Assembly: GCA_018287875.1 (NCBI GenBank)
Contig: JAGVVL010000029.1
Coordinates: 620,001 to 684,000, forward strand
DNA from: Nigrospora sphaerica
Lineage: Eukaryota > Ascomycota > Sordariomycetes > Amphisphaeriales > Apiosporaceae
DNA length: 64,000 nt
Reading direction: 5' to 3'
Shown here: positions 40,926-51,768 of the stretch, one piece after another
Position numbering within the stretch: position 1 is the stretch's first letter
Layout of the letters: each line of letters begins with the position of its first letter
The notes under the pieces: model-generated
What the model was told of the DNA's origin: nothing
The model's input: only the letters and a program-made list of their open reading frames with translations
Database searches by the model: none
Program-made: the position numbers and the translations under genes

Positions 40926-42422
40926 ATGACTCTAAAAGAACACCCTTCTACTACTAACCCGAATGATACGCTGATACAGCGCCGTGACACATTAGCTGCT
41001 TTGCGTGCTAAAGGAGAAGCTTATCCTAACCATTTTAAGCGGACGCATTACTTAGGCGATATTTTTAAAGCGCATCAGCATAAAGATCAGCCGACTTTGC
41101 AACAGGACAATGTGACAGTAAAAGTAGCAGGTCGGGTAATGACAAAGCGTGTCATGGGTAAAGTAACATTTTTAGACTTGCAAGATATGTCGCATCGATT
41201 GCAAGTTTATATGCGCTCAACAGATCTTAATATTCAAACGACAGGTGGACCTAATGAGTTAGACTTAGGCGATATTATTGGTATTGAAGGGGTAATCTTT
41301 CGTACCAAAACGGGTGAATTATCGATTCATGCGACCAGTTTTTGGTTATTAACTAAATCATTGCGCCCTTTGCCTGATAAGTTTCATGGCTTGCAAGATA
41401 CAGAAAGTCGTTATCGACAACGTTATTTAGATTTGATTACCAATCCAAAAACTCGTGTTACTTTTAAAAAGCGAGCTACTTTATTTAAAGCGATTCGGGA
41501 ATTTTTTGATAAAAAACAATACATTGAAGTGGAAACACCCATGATGCAACCGATAGCGGGCGGTGCAGTGGCTAGACCCTTTATGACCCATCATAATGCC
41601 TTAAATATGCCATTGTATTTACGCATTGCGCCAGAGTTGTATTTAAAACGTTTGGTAGTGGGTGGGTTTGAACAAGTTTATGAAATTAACCGTAACTTTC
41701 GTAATGAAGGACTATCTACCCGCCATAATCCTGAATTTACGATGTTAGAGTTTTATAAAGCCTATGCAGATTGCAATGACGCGATGGATATAACCGAGGC
41801 ATTGTTGAAAGAAGTAACCTATACGGTATTAGGTAGTGCGACTATTGAATACCAAAATGAGCAATATGACCTTTCTAAACCCTTACGCTTAACGGTTGTG
41901 CAAGCATTGTTACGCTATCATCCCACCCTAACTCAAGCAATATTAGAGGATTTTTCTGCATTACAACAATGGGTGCAACCGTATAAACTGAAAAATGCTC
42001 AATCGTTAGGAGAATTACAATTTAGTCTTTTTGAAGAAACAGTAGAATCCCAACTTCGTCAACCTACTTTTATTACAGAGCATCCGATTGAGGTTTCGCC
42101 TTTAGCGCGTGCTACCACGCATAACCCAAAGGTAGCCGACCGATTTGAGCTCTATATAGGGGGAAGAGAGTTAGCTAATGGTTTTTCTGAGCTAAATGAT
42201 CCTGAGGATCAAGCCAGACGCTTTGAAAGCCAATTAGCTGCTAGAGAAAAGGGCGATGCAGAAGCAATGCTATATGATAAGGATTACATTAAAGCATTGG
42301 AATATGCTTTACCACCCACTGCAGGTGTGGGTATAGGCATTGATCGACTGATGATGTTGTTAGCGGATGCAACCTCTATTCGGGATGTTGTATTATTTCC
42401 GTTATTGCGTCCTGAAACGTAA
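40926..42422 (+). CDS. lysS: lysine--tRNA ligase, class II
   Basis: Charges tRNA-Lys. It has an N-terminal OB anticodon-binding domain (VKVAGRVMTKRVMGKVTFLDLQD), motif 2 around FRNEGLSTRHNPEFTMLEFY and motif 3 GVGIGIDRLMMLL. Intact at 498 residues, normal for the class. Divergently transcribed from argS with a 149-base shared gap. A long AT-rich gap follows. Confidence 0.97.
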   Translation: MTLKEHPSTTNPNDTLIQRRDTLAALRAKGEAYPNHFKRTHYLGDIFKAHQHKDQPTLQQDNVTVKVAGRVMTKRVMGKVTFLDLQDMSHRLQVYMRSTDLNIQTTGGPNELDLGDIIGIEGVIFRTKTGELSIHATSFWLLTKSLRPLPDKFHGLQDTESRYRQRYLDLITNPKTRVTFKKRATLFKAIREFFDKKQYIEVETPMMQPIAGGAVARPFMTHHNALNMPLYLRIAPELYLKRLVVGGFEQVYEINRNFRNEGLSTRHNPEFTMLEFYKAYADCNDAMDITEALLKEVTYTVLGSATIEYQNEQYDLSKPLRLTVVQALLRYHPTLTQAILEDFSALQQWVQPYKLKNAQSLGELQFSLFEETVESQLRQPTFITEHPIEVSPLARATTHNPKVADRFELYIGGRELANGFSELNDPEDQARRFESQLAAREKGDAEAMLYDKDYIKALEYALPPTAGVGIGIDRLMMLLADATSIRDVVLFPLLRPET

Positions 42423-42530
42423 AGCTAAGGCAATACTGATTGAATGGCGGCTTGTCATGTCATAAAAATTGTAATGACAAGCATGCATTTTAAAAAATAC
42501 TCTCATCAAAGAAAAAAATATTTTGTCAAG

Positions 42531-42850
42531 TTTTTCACAATTGCTGAAAAAGATTGATGTGAAGATTTTTTGAATTTTAACTATTATTATTGAAACCTTT
42601 TAGCCTATTAAAATAGAGTTTTTGGTTATTGATTAAAAATTGAACATTCAAATATAAGTAGGATGAAAGCCGCCGCATCTTAATATTTTTGAGAGTTTTA
42701 CACAAAGTTATCCACAGGTTTTGTGAATAAATCAGACTTATGTATGAGAAGCGAGTCGTATTAAATACGTTAGGCAAGTTCAAAAATTTTAGATACAGTA
42801 AAAGATTATTGTTTTTTAGATTTCCTATCCTTTAATCGAAAGCCTATGAA
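42531..42850. other. DnaA-box cluster in an AT-rich intergenic region, candidate origin
   Basis: The gap 42423-43030 has no gene. It holds sequences matching the DnaA-box consensus TTWTNCACA: TTTTTCACA at 42531, TTTTACACA at 42696, TTATCCACA (perfect) at 42708, and TTATTCACA on the minus strand at 42722-42730. The last three sit within 35 bases at 12-14 base spacing. An AT-rich GATTATTGTTTTTT, close to an E. coli 13-mer, follows near 42806. Another TTATCCACA at 43071 lies in the next gene. Against an origin: the ribosomal operons to the left would run head-on to its fork, and dnaA is not adjacent. Confidence 0.4.
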
Positions 42851-43030
42851 GGCTCTAGTAAAAGAGATATCACAAGCTTGTTTGGGATCGTGTATTATTT
42901 TAATTCTTGTCTCTTTCCTCAATTAAATTTATTATAGAAAAAACGCTACGTTATATTCTTTGCAAGCGCTAAAAGAATATGATGATTGAGAAGATGGAAC
43001 TATTCAAAATTACTGAAGGAGCATATTAAG

Positions 43031-44636
43031 ATGGGTTTTTTAATTACGGGTACCTCAGTTTCAACGCACCTTATCCACAACCCCTTTAAACGATGCAAGT
43101 AGACCTCTACTTGACCAAAATCCCCTTGATTACGGACTTAATTCCTCTGATATAGATACAGAAGAAGCAGTGCAAGGCAGAAAGCTTCGTATGGCGGTAA
43201 ACAATTATAGCATGCCAATCGAAGCAATTACTCAACTATTAAAAGAAGATGCTAATCCTAATCTACCTAACCTGGAAGGTGATACCGCCTTTCATCTTGC
43301 GATGCGTAATCATCGCATACCAGCAGAAATGATTAAAGAATTTGTGAAAAAAGGCGCCTGTCCTAATACCCCAAATAGCGCTGGGGATACGCCATTTCAT
43401 TTGATGTTTAAACGAAAACACTTAGATGCAGCATTGCCTGCTGCCTTGTTTTACGTTAACGGCAATCCCAATATTAAAAACAAAGAAGGATATACGCCTC
43501 TACATGTTGCTTTAAAGCACCCTGATGTAACAGAGGCGGTGATTAGTTCAATGCTTATAAACTCTTTTGATCCTACTAATGTAGCGGATCCTAACATACC
43601 TGATAATGAGGGAAACACACCGTTACATATAGCATTGCAACATCCCAATCCAAATGTGCATATTATTAAAATATTGTTTTGGCATAAAGCAAACCCTAAT
43701 GATGTTAATCAATTGGGCGATACGCCATTACATAATGCAATTTTTTATGCTACTAAGCTTGATTATTCGATATTTAAAACTTTGTTATTTTATAGGGTAG
43801 ATTGTAATAGTATCGGTCATGATAACCATACCCCATTATCTTTAATATTTGAAAAGTTACATCACTATTTAATAACAGAAGATTTCCCCTCGGTTAATGA
43901 TGCTATTCACGTCATGACGCAATTACTAAAAGCGGGGGCTAATGCCAAAGCACTGACTTATTCTAAAGATTTTATACCCTGCTTAAATGCGTTTTCTTGT
44001 ATCATGGCACCAGAAAGCATGCAGCAGATCGCTTCAATCTTGTCAGCGGGCGGGATAAATCTTCGAGATAATGAGGCTTTGATATGTAATAAAGGGTGGA
44101 ATCAGAATAACGAAAATCTAGGCATAGAACATATTCAAGACAATTTATTACATTTCCTTAGAAGTCACCTGCACAATGACCGTATTAGATTGCATATACT
44201 CTATGCATTACCTGCCGCAATTAAATTAGCAAGAGATGCCGACAAGTTAGTTGCTGCTACTGAATCATACCAAGGAAAGGCTAAACGATCTATTTTTGAG
44301 TCAATAAAAGCATATCTTTTTAGGAAACTGGATCAACATATGGATGAAGGATCCTATATCGATATAGAGAAAGGCTTGAGAAAATATGAGCAAGAGAGAG
44401 TCATTGAGTCATTTAATAGAGAAGCTAAAAATTATTTAATGGAAAAAGATGGCCTAAGTCTAGACGAAAGCTCAATACTTTTAGAGTCCTGTCAAAAGCA
44501 TGCAGGATTTTGGAAAGCGTTTGCTGAAGAACGTTTTGATCATAATTGGTTATATCTCTGGTCTGATATGCTTTCATTACCCGGGCAGGATCGATTGCAT
44601 GACCTATATTCTTCGAGTGTACGGTTAGGTCGGTAA
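43031..44636 (+). CDS. ankyrin protein with the shared C-terminal FW/RF module (paralogue 1)
   Basis: Function unknown, probably host-directed. It starts MGF at 43031 after an AAGGAG-like site. Two frame breaks near 43040 and 43085 (T and C runs) join it to the long frame from 43170. Corrected length is about 535 residues. Five to six ankyrin repeats follow (GDTAFHLAMRNH, GYTPLHVALKHP, GNTPLHIALQHP). Then comes a helical region with RIRLHILYALPAAIKL, a charged linker and the C-terminal LDESSILLESC and FWKAFAEERFDHNW. It is colinear with the next gene, an evident tandem duplicate. Confidence 0.78.
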
Positions 44637-44921
44637 GTGATCTCTTTGAAGATGTAATACCCTAAGCAGAGGGTGATCCAGGGAGGTGACTTAACCGGTC
44701 GAGTTGAAAAAAGCTGAGCGATGGTATGTGGTTCAGCTACTATCCAGACAAGAGAGGAATCGTTTTTTATAGTGAATATCGGGTTTGCTAGTTGTTTCTT
44801 TCACCAATTCAACTTATTGTAAAAGATGGGAGTCATGCTAACACTATTCTATATATGGATAAGAATAGGATAATGACACAAAGGATAGGGTTATTAAAAA
44901 TCACTGGAGGATCATATTAAT

Positions 44922-46523
44922 ATGGATTTTTTAGAACAGTTCCCAAGGATACAAAGACATCGGCCAAGATAAACGCAACAGATGCATTTGGAAAAACAGC
45001 GCTTCATACTGCAATAGAAGACAGTGGGGTGACCATAGAAGCTATTGCAACATTATTGAAAGAAGGGGCAGATCCTAATATAGCCGATAAGAAAGGCAAT
45101 ACCGCCTTGCATCTTGCGATTGCTAGCAATCGCCCGACTGAAGTGATTCAGCAACTTATAAAAAACGGTGCAAATCCTAACGCCCTGAATGGTGATGGAG
45201 ATAGTCCTTTTCATTTCGTGTTTAGGCAAGAAAAGCCAAATTGGCGGCTAGTGTGTGATTTATTTGACGTTAGTGGCAATCCCAATATTAAAAACAAGCA
45301 AGGAGACACGGCTTTACATGTTGCTCTGAAGGGCCCAAATTCAGAGGACGCCATGCGGTCAATGTTTCACAATATCAAGCAGCCTGAAAATATCGCAGAT
45401 CCTAATATAGCCGATAAGAAAGGCAATACCGCCTTGCATCTGGCAATGAAAAATCCAAAATATCATCATATTGCTAGCCATACATTGCTGGGTCACTCTG
45501 GGGCGGACCCCAAGGTCACTAACAAGTTGGGCTATAGTCCTTTGCATTATGCAATTTCTTATTCTTATGCCGTTAATGCTAAAATTTGCGTAATAGTGAG
45601 GGATTTGCTGGATGATGGAGCAGACCCTAATAGTACCGTTAAGAGCGGCAATGATAGACATACCCCATTATCTTTGATAGCTAAATTGCTAAACCAGTAC
45701 GCAATCGATGGTAAGAGTAATCTACTAGATGATGCAATCGATGGTAAGAGTAATCTACTAAATGATGCAATTGATGTGATGAAGACATTATTAAAAGCAG
45801 GCGGCAATCCTAAATCATTGATTTATAGTAACTTTTTTATCCTTCTTAAAGAATCTCCCAAAGGGCATGCCAGAGTCAGCGAGACAAAAGCTAGCGACTA
45901 CTTTATTAGCGGCAGGCGTAGATTTGCAAAAAGAGCGTCCTTTTGAGGTCGAGAATCTAGACATACAATCCATTTTTACAAATGCACCGATCACTGAAAT
46001 TAAAAAGAATTTATTAGATTTCCTTCAACAGCAATTCAAAAACAGTAAGGATTTTTATTCCACGGGCTTCAAAGCCGATAATATTAGATTGCATATCCTC
46101 TATGCCTTGCCAAAAGCTATTGAATTAGTAAAAACTTTGGAGCAAAAGGTGCTTGACTCTACAACAAGACCAGATGAATCTCAGTCTTTTAATATGAGTT
46201 CAATGAGGAACTATTTTGTGAAAAAGAGTGACAACAATCTGGGTGAAGAGTTGACTGGAATAAAGTTTTTGACGAACTCCAATACAGCAGCTATAAATCA
46301 GCTAGAAAGTGAATATAGTTTAAATAGCAACGAGGCTTCAGTACTGTTTTTTGCTTGTAAAAGCGAGAGGAAATTTTGGGAAAATTTTTCTAAAGAGCGT
46401 TTCAATCATGATTGGTCAAAGCCTTCGCCTTACAATTTTGCGCAGGAATTGCGGGATATGGAGCAAAAGGTGAGAATACCACCCCTTCCCCCTCGATTTT
46501 CTAAGCATAAGAGAGCTTTCTAA
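44922..46523 (+). CDS. ankyrin protein with the shared C-terminal FW/RF module (paralogue 2)
   Basis: Paralogue of the preceding gene with the same domain order. It starts MDFLEQFPKDTKT at 44922 (one C missing near 44951) after a CTGGAGG site. Repeats include GNTALHLAIASN and ADPNIADKKGNTALHLA, the latter twice. A second frame break near 45855 is repaired by removing one base or adding two. The C-terminal half has NIRLHILYALPKAIEL, then NEASVLFFACKSER and FWENFSKERFNHDW. Corrected length is about 533 residues. The leader (CACTGGAGGATCATATTAATATGG) resembles that of paralogue 1. Confidence 0.78.
45701..45766 (+). repeat. 33-base direct repeat, two copies
   Basis: Two copies, at 45701-45733 and 45734-45766, differ by one base. 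Each starts gcaatcgatggtaagagtaa, and a third partial copy begins at 45767. They encode AIDGKSNLLDD then AIDGKSNLLND within the linker before the last ankyrin helix. An in-frame, recent expansion. Confidence 0.9.
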
Positions 46524-46582
46524 ATTATAGGCAAAATAAGTTTTAGCTATCCCTTAGGGTATAGTAGTTCAAAAGGATTCGT

Positions 46583-46648
46583 GAAGGCACCTCATTTTCA
46601 AAAAATAGCTTTTTGCAATCAAAAGGTGAAGTGGGGTGCTTTCTTTTG
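46583..46648 (+). terminator. candidate terminator after ankyrin paralogue 2
   Basis: GAAGGCACCTCA (46583-46594) pairs over 12 positions, two of them G-U, with TGGGGTGCTTTC (46632-46643). TTTT follows at once. The loop is 37 bases, so strength is uncertain. The rest of the gap 46524-46865 shows no gene; GGAATAATAT precedes the next ATG. Confidence 0.4.
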
Positions 46649-46865
46649 CAGCGTAAATAAAGAGTGTGTTTCCTTAGGATAATTCAATAGTCTATTATTA
46701 AGTTGTAATATGACCAATTTTAGAAAAGATAAAACATTTAAGAGAAGTATGGACATACAAGGGTGTATAGCATTAGTAGGCCTTTCTCTTGCGTGATAGT
46801 TGGTAAAATTACGCTCAACTAAAAACCTGTTATAGGCCCTACAATAGATATTAACGGAATAATAT

Positions 46866-48233
46866 ATGTCTTTTGATTATCAAACAATGAAACAACGTTT
46901 AGAAGGAGGAACCTCGCCTAATGAAACTAATGAGTTAGGAGAAGGCTGGCTGCATAGATATTTAATGGAAAATCCAACGGTCGAAGGGGTGCAGTTACTC
47001 TTTGAAAAAGGAGCGAATCCTAATCTGCTTAGTAAACACCACAATACTCCACTACACCGCTATTTTCGGAAGCAAAATCCAAATTATGACATCGTAAAGT
47101 TATGTATTGAGAAGGGAGCGGATTTGAACTTAGTGGGTCAACCGTATTTTGATGAGATTATTATAAAACTTTTCCCTGATGAATTTGAAAATTCAATGCT
47201 TAATACCTATCTTAGGGAAGCCTATAAGATAGACTTGGAAATACTAAAACTATTACTCGAAAATGGTGCAGATCCGAACGCATGGCATAAACTTTTCATG
47301 CCTTCGCTATTTATTTGTTTAAAAAAACAAGTACCAAACCTTGAGGCGATGAAAGTATTAATTCAATACGGGGCCGATCTCAATCGTCACCGGCCAGGTG
47401 GCAAGCTGCCGATTCATTATTATTTGGCAGCTCATGGTAGCGGTTTCTTTCAAGCTCCCATCGATTTAAGAGTACTGAATTGGTTATACAAACACGACAC
47501 GAAGCCTGAGCTATTTTTTTTGCTAAGAAAAAATAGTTGGGAAAAGAAAAGTAGTGAAATGAGAGCTTGTATTGTTTTTATATTGCTGGCTGCAGGCCCA
47601 ACTATTGAGACGAGCAAGATATTAGAAGGCTTTGATTTCAAGAAAGACGATTTTCTAAATAACCTCAATCATTTAAAGTTTTTTAAACAGTATTTGAAGG
47701 AATATTTAGCCTATCATTTAGTGGATGACATCGTTACACTACGTATTCTTCCTGTATTACGGGCTATTATGGGGTATGTAAAATTTTCAAAACCGCTTGA
47801 TTGTGAAAATGACATGATTCAAAACCAAGCGCAAAATATTGTTCAAAAATACGCCGACTACTTTTGGATGAAAGAGATGTCCACGGAAGTGATAGAAAAA
47901 ATAGCAGATGTGCTTCAAAAAGCCGATCACAAAAAAGAAATCATAGCAGAATGGAATGCGGTATTAAGCACATTAGATGATGAAACTGCGAAAAATGTAA
48001 CATTGTTGAAACATATGATCCTCAAAGAAGTCCCCAAAGAGATCTTATTGCTTATTAGGGAGCATAGAACAGATATTAAAAAGATTAGCAAAACCGGATT
48101 ATCTGAGCGGTATCAGATACCGTTGAATGAGATCAATGCGCTCATTCACGGTTTTTATCAAAGCAATGTCGAATGGCCTGACTTTATGGATAAAATGACA
48201 GAGCACTTAATCCCTTTAAGCAGGGGTCCATAA
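46866..48233 (+). CDS. ankyrin protein with an F-box-like segment (paralogue 3)
   Basis: Unknown function. The frame is intact at 455 residues. Four to five weak ankyrin repeats lie in residues 1-200 (GVQLLFEKGANPNLLSKHHNTPLHRYF, LKLLLENGADPNAWHK). A helical middle region resembles that of paralogues 1 and 2 (VTLRILPVLRAI). At residues 389-400 VPKEILLLIREH fits an F-box start (P.E+...I). Then comes a degenerate form of the shared end (YQIPLNEINALIHGFYQ, WPDFMDKM). It ends 20 bases from the convergent fis stop. Confidence 0.78.
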   Translation: MSFDYQTMKQRLEGGTSPNETNELGEGWLHRYLMENPTVEGVQLLFEKGANPNLLSKHHNTPLHRYFRKQNPNYDIVKLCIEKGADLNLVGQPYFDEIIIKLFPDEFENSMLNTYLREAYKIDLEILKLLLENGADPNAWHKLFMPSLFICLKKQVPNLEAMKVLIQYGADLNRHRPGGKLPIHYYLAAHGSGFFQAPIDLRVLNWLYKHDTKPELFFLLRKNSWEKKSSEMRACIVFILLAAGPTIETSKILEGFDFKKDDFLNNLNHLKFFKQYLKEYLAYHLVDDIVTLRILPVLRAIMGYVKFSKPLDCENDMIQNQAQNIVQKYADYFWMKEMSTEVIEKIADVLQKADHKKEIIAEWNAVLSTLDDETAKNVTLLKHMILKEVPKEILLLIREHRTDIKKISKTGLSERYQIPLNEINALIHGFYQSNVEWPDFMDKMTEHLIPLSRGP

Positions 48234-48252
48234 GCCCTCTTAGTTTGAAGAC

Positions 48253-48549
48253 TTACGGAATAAAATGATAGTGTTTGAGTTTTTTCCGTAAGGTTCCACG
48301 GCTTAATCCAAGCATTTTGGCTGCTTGGTCTTGAGTTTTGCAAAATTCAAAGATGACTTTAAACAAAGCAGGCTCTACAGTGGATAAGACCATGTTATAT
48401 AACCCATTGACAGGCACGCCTTCCGCTTGCTGGAAAAAAGTGGTTAATGCTTCTTCTACATGAATATGTAGAGGGGACTGTTGAGTGTTCTGACTAAGTA
48501 AGTTGGGTGTTGTTTTCTGTATTGAATAAAGGGATTTACTAGAAGTCAT
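48253..48549 (-). CDS. fis: nucleoid protein Fis
   Basis: DNA-bending regulator of rRNA and growth-phase genes. From ATG at 48549 it is 98 residues, exactly the E. coli length. The core helices include NGLYNMVLSTVEPALFKVIF. The C-terminal helix-turn-helix reads DQAAKMLGLSRGTLRKKLKHY, the Fis hallmark. The frame extends upstream another 29 codons, but that part is hydrophobic and non-homologous. It lies after gshB on the same strand. Confidence 0.92.
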   Translation of the reverse strand: MTSSKSLYSIQKTTPNLLSQNTQQSPLHIHVEEALTTFFQQAEGVPVNGLYNMVLSTVEPALFKVIFEFCKTQDQAAKMLGLSRGTLRKKLKHYHFIP

Positions 48550-48628
48550 AGGAATTTGCATACAGTGCGTGATAAAAAATCTAATCTTAGCAATCAGAAA
48601 AAGTGTTGCGTAAAAGTTAAGATGTATT

Positions 48629-49584
48629 TTACACAATTCTTTTAAAAATGCAGTCTAATAATTGATCATTAATCGAAAGACCACATTGTGCCTCTAATTC
48701 TCTTACACAGGTGGGACTTGTGATATTAATTTCTGTTAAATAATCTCCAATAATATCGAGACCTACCCAGATTAAGCCTTTTTCTTTTAAAAAGGGGCCG
48801 ATGCGCTCGCAGATTTCACGGGCTTTTGAAGAAAGAGGGACTGCTATACCGGTTCCTCCAGCGGCTAGATTCGCTCGTGTTTCTCCTTGTAGGGGCATGC
48901 GGGCAAGCGCATAAGAGACAGCTTCTCCATCTATCATGATCACGCGTTTATCGCCGTCTTTAATTTCTGGGAGATACTGTTGTAATAGAAAATATCGTCC
49001 TTCGCGCTGTAAAAAGCTTTCAAAAATGACTTGTTGGTTAGGATCTACTTGATGTAAGCGGAAAATAGAGGCACCACCCATTCCGTCTAATGGTTTTACG
49101 ATGACATCCTTGTGGGTTGTTAAAAATTCACGGGCTTTTTCGATAGACTGAGTCACTAAAGTAGGAGGGCAATACTCAGGAAAATGCAAAGCAAAAAGCT
49201 TTTCATTATAATCTCTTAAGCTTTGGGGGTGATTTAAAACGAGAACACCTTGATGCTGTGCTTTTTCTAAAATTTGGGTGGTGTGTATATAAGCTCTATC
49301 TACAGGAGGGTCTTGACGCATTAAGACGACCGATAGAGTATTTAAGGGCTTGGTAACCCATTCCCTAAACTAAACCAATGGTTTGTATCATCATAAACCG
49401 TTAATGGTGCCATTCGTGCAAAACATTGATTGTTTTCAATAAATAAGCCATTGGGTTCCATATAAAACACAGTCCATTGGCGAGCTTGAGCAGCAAGTAA
49501 CAGACCTAAGGTGCTGTCTTTTTTAGGGTTGATACTATGGATTGGATCCATAACAATACCAAGTATAGGCTTCATATCAGTCAT
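48629..49584 (-). CDS. gshB: glutathione synthetase
   Basis: ATP-grasp ligase joining gamma-glutamylcysteine and glycine. It starts MKPILGIVMDPIHSINPKKDST. The frame breaks near 49370 (G3 for G4), and repair gives SLGEWVTKPLNTLSVVLMRQDPPVDRAYIHTTQIL. ATP-grasp residues KPLDGMGGASIF, and LAAGGTG with NITSPTCVRELE at the end, are diagnostic. Corrected length is about 318 residues, normal. Glutathione synthesis implies some retained redox autonomy. gshA is not in the window. Confidence 0.93.
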
Positions 49585-49982
49585 TAGTTATTAAAGGAGG
49601 ATATAGTCGTATCTAACGGGTATGCCGTCTGATCGATTGCAGTGAACTTTGTTGATAAGCTTTTATTTTATCATGCTTTATTAAAATCAAAGAGCGGCAG
49701 AATAGCGCTCATCTATGAATACTCTTCAATGTCTGATCTATTTGTGGCAGAATAAGCTCAAACTGAAGGCAAGGTTGTTTGCAACCACGCATCAAAAGGA
49801 AGCGTGTGACTCAAAAGTGGTTTATACTTGTGAAGCAAAAAAACTAGCCATAGGAGATACACGGTTTTTATGAAAGGAGTGAACGAATCCGTAGTATAGG
49901 AGATCGCTCCTTTTATGATGAGAGGTATCATCCATAATGGGCATAGGAAATGCTCAATTTCATTTATTAGCTATAGTATACT
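49585..49982. other. intergenic region between gshB and gatC
   Basis: No convincing gene. A 52-codon ORF at 49715-49873 has no recognisable homologue. A hairpin, AAAGGAGTGA (49873-49882) with TCGCTCCTTT (49904-49913), lies about 70 bases before gatC and is followed by only four T in all. The gatC start is preceded by a perfect 12-base palindrome, ATAGTATACTAT, but no clear Shine-Dalgarno sequence. The region should contain promoters for both flanking genes. Confidence 0.4.
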
Positions 49983-50293
49983 ATGTCGGAAATCTTATCT
50001 AAAACTTTATCCGCAGGACGGCTTTCTGAGCTTCTGCAAATTACGAAATTAACGGTTTTAACCGAAGGAGAAGAAGCATTAGACCAATCTTATTTACAAG
50101 GCATGGTTGCTTTGGCTGCTCAAATAGAAACGATTAAAACCGATCATTTATTACCAGCCACTCATGCATTTGATGTCAATCAACGATTGAGAGAAGATAA
50201 GAGTCATTCGGTATCTAATGCCCTTCAAACTTACCAAGCACTAGCCCCCAGATGGTCAATGACTTATTCTGCGTACCGGCTGTCATCGAATAA
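49983..50293 (+). CDS. gatC: Asp-tRNA(Asn)/Glu-tRNA(Gln) amidotransferase subunit C
   Basis: Small subunit that stabilises GatAB. The N-terminus has LSAGRLSELLQITKLTV; the middle has TDHLLPATHAFDVNQRLREDK. The frame breaks near 50255 (C5 for C6), and repair gives the typical end LAPQMVNDLFCVPAVIE with a stop at 50291-50293, 12 bases before gatA. Corrected length is about 103 residues. Confidence 0.9.
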
Positions 50294-50305
50294 CCGAATA
50301 GGATT

Positions 50306-51768
50306 ATGAATTTTCAAACCATTAAACAATTAAGCAAAGCTTTGCAAGAAAAAGCGATTTCTAGTGTTGAGCTGACTCGATATTATCTAAAGCGTATTGC
50401 GCAGTTTGACTCTCAATTAAATAGTATGATATCCGTTTTGCCTGAGGCTGCATTATCAGCTGCTAAAAAGGCTGACGAACAATTAGCACAAGGGACAGCA
50501 AAGGCGCTGACTGGTATTCCTGTGATTTACAAGGATAATTTTTGTACCAAAGGTATTAAAACCACTTGTGCCTCTAGAATGTTAGAAAATTTTATTTCTC
50601 CTTACGATGCGACGGTCGTCGAAAAATTTAAAGCCGAAGGCGCAGTGATCTTGGGTAAAGCAAATATGGATGAGTTTGCGATGGGCGCTTCTAACGAAAC
50701 TAGTCGTTTTGGTAGTGTAAAAAATCCATGGGATCTCACCCGAGTGCCTGGGGGTTCTTCTGGTGGATCTGCAGCTGCAGTGGCCGGAGGTTTTGCCCCA
50801 TTTGCGACGGGAACAGATACTGGTGGATCTATTCGACAGCCTGCCGCTTTATGTAACTTAGTCGGACTTAAACCAACCTACGGGCGAGTCTCTAGATATG
50901 GTATTGTCGCGTTTGCTTCTAGTTTAGATCAAGCAGGCCCGATGACAAGAACGGCAGAAGATGCAGCGTATGTGATGAACTGTATGGCAGGTGTTGATCA
51001 AAAAGATTCGACCAGTGCCAATCAACCCGTCCCTGATTATACGAAAAGTCTTAATGATTCCTTATCTGGCCTTACCATTGGTATCCCTAAAGAATTTTTT
51101 GAAGGGGACTTAGATAGTGGTGTTGCACAGCGCTTGGAAGAAGCTATGAAGGTCTATCAACGTTTAGGCGCTCGTATTAAAAGTGTCAACTTAAAAATAC
51201 CTCTCAAGGTATTCCTTTATACTACTTAATTGCGTCAGCAGAATGCACCTCGAACTTAGCTCGTTATGATGGGGTACGGTATGGATATCGTTGCGAATCA
51301 CCTAATAATTTAGAAGATTTATATATCCGCTCGCGTAGTGAAGGGTTTGGACCTGAAGTGAAGCGCCGTATGTTGGTGGGTGCGCATATTTTATCCAGTA
51401 CTGCTTATGCGTATTATTTAAAAGCACAGACAGTTAGGACCTTATTAATTCAAGAATTTGCTAAGGTATTTGAAGAGGTGGATATCTTATTAGGCCCCAC
51501 TACTCCGGCGCCCGCTTTCCAATTAGGGGAAAAAATGGATGATCCGATGCATATGTATTTATCGGACATTTATACAGTCACTGTTAGTTTAGCAGGCTTG
51601 CCTGCTGTCTCATTGCCCGCAGGATTTGTAGATGGATTGCCGATTGGTCAACAGTTAATCGGGCCGGCTTTCAGTGAAGCACGTTTACTTAATGTTGCCC
51701 ATCGTTATCAAAAAGAAACCGATTGGCATACTTATACTCCAAGAGGGTTTTCTGATGAAGCAATCTAA
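50306..51768 (+). CDS. gatA: Asp-tRNA(Asn)/Glu-tRNA(Gln) amidotransferase subunit A
   Basis: Amidase subunit that releases ammonia from glutamine. The catalytic Lys ([11 protein letters not shown]), cis-Ser and Ser ([28 protein letters not shown]) are all present. The frame breaks near 51198 (A5 for A6). Repair gives [34 protein letters not shown], the conserved block, and joins the part from 51358. Corrected length is about 487 residues. The end overlaps gatB by 14 bases. Confidence 0.95.

Noticed and set aside
49715..49873. 52-codon ORF upstream of gatC
   Set aside because: No ribosome binding site, no homology and chance-level length in an AT-rich gap.
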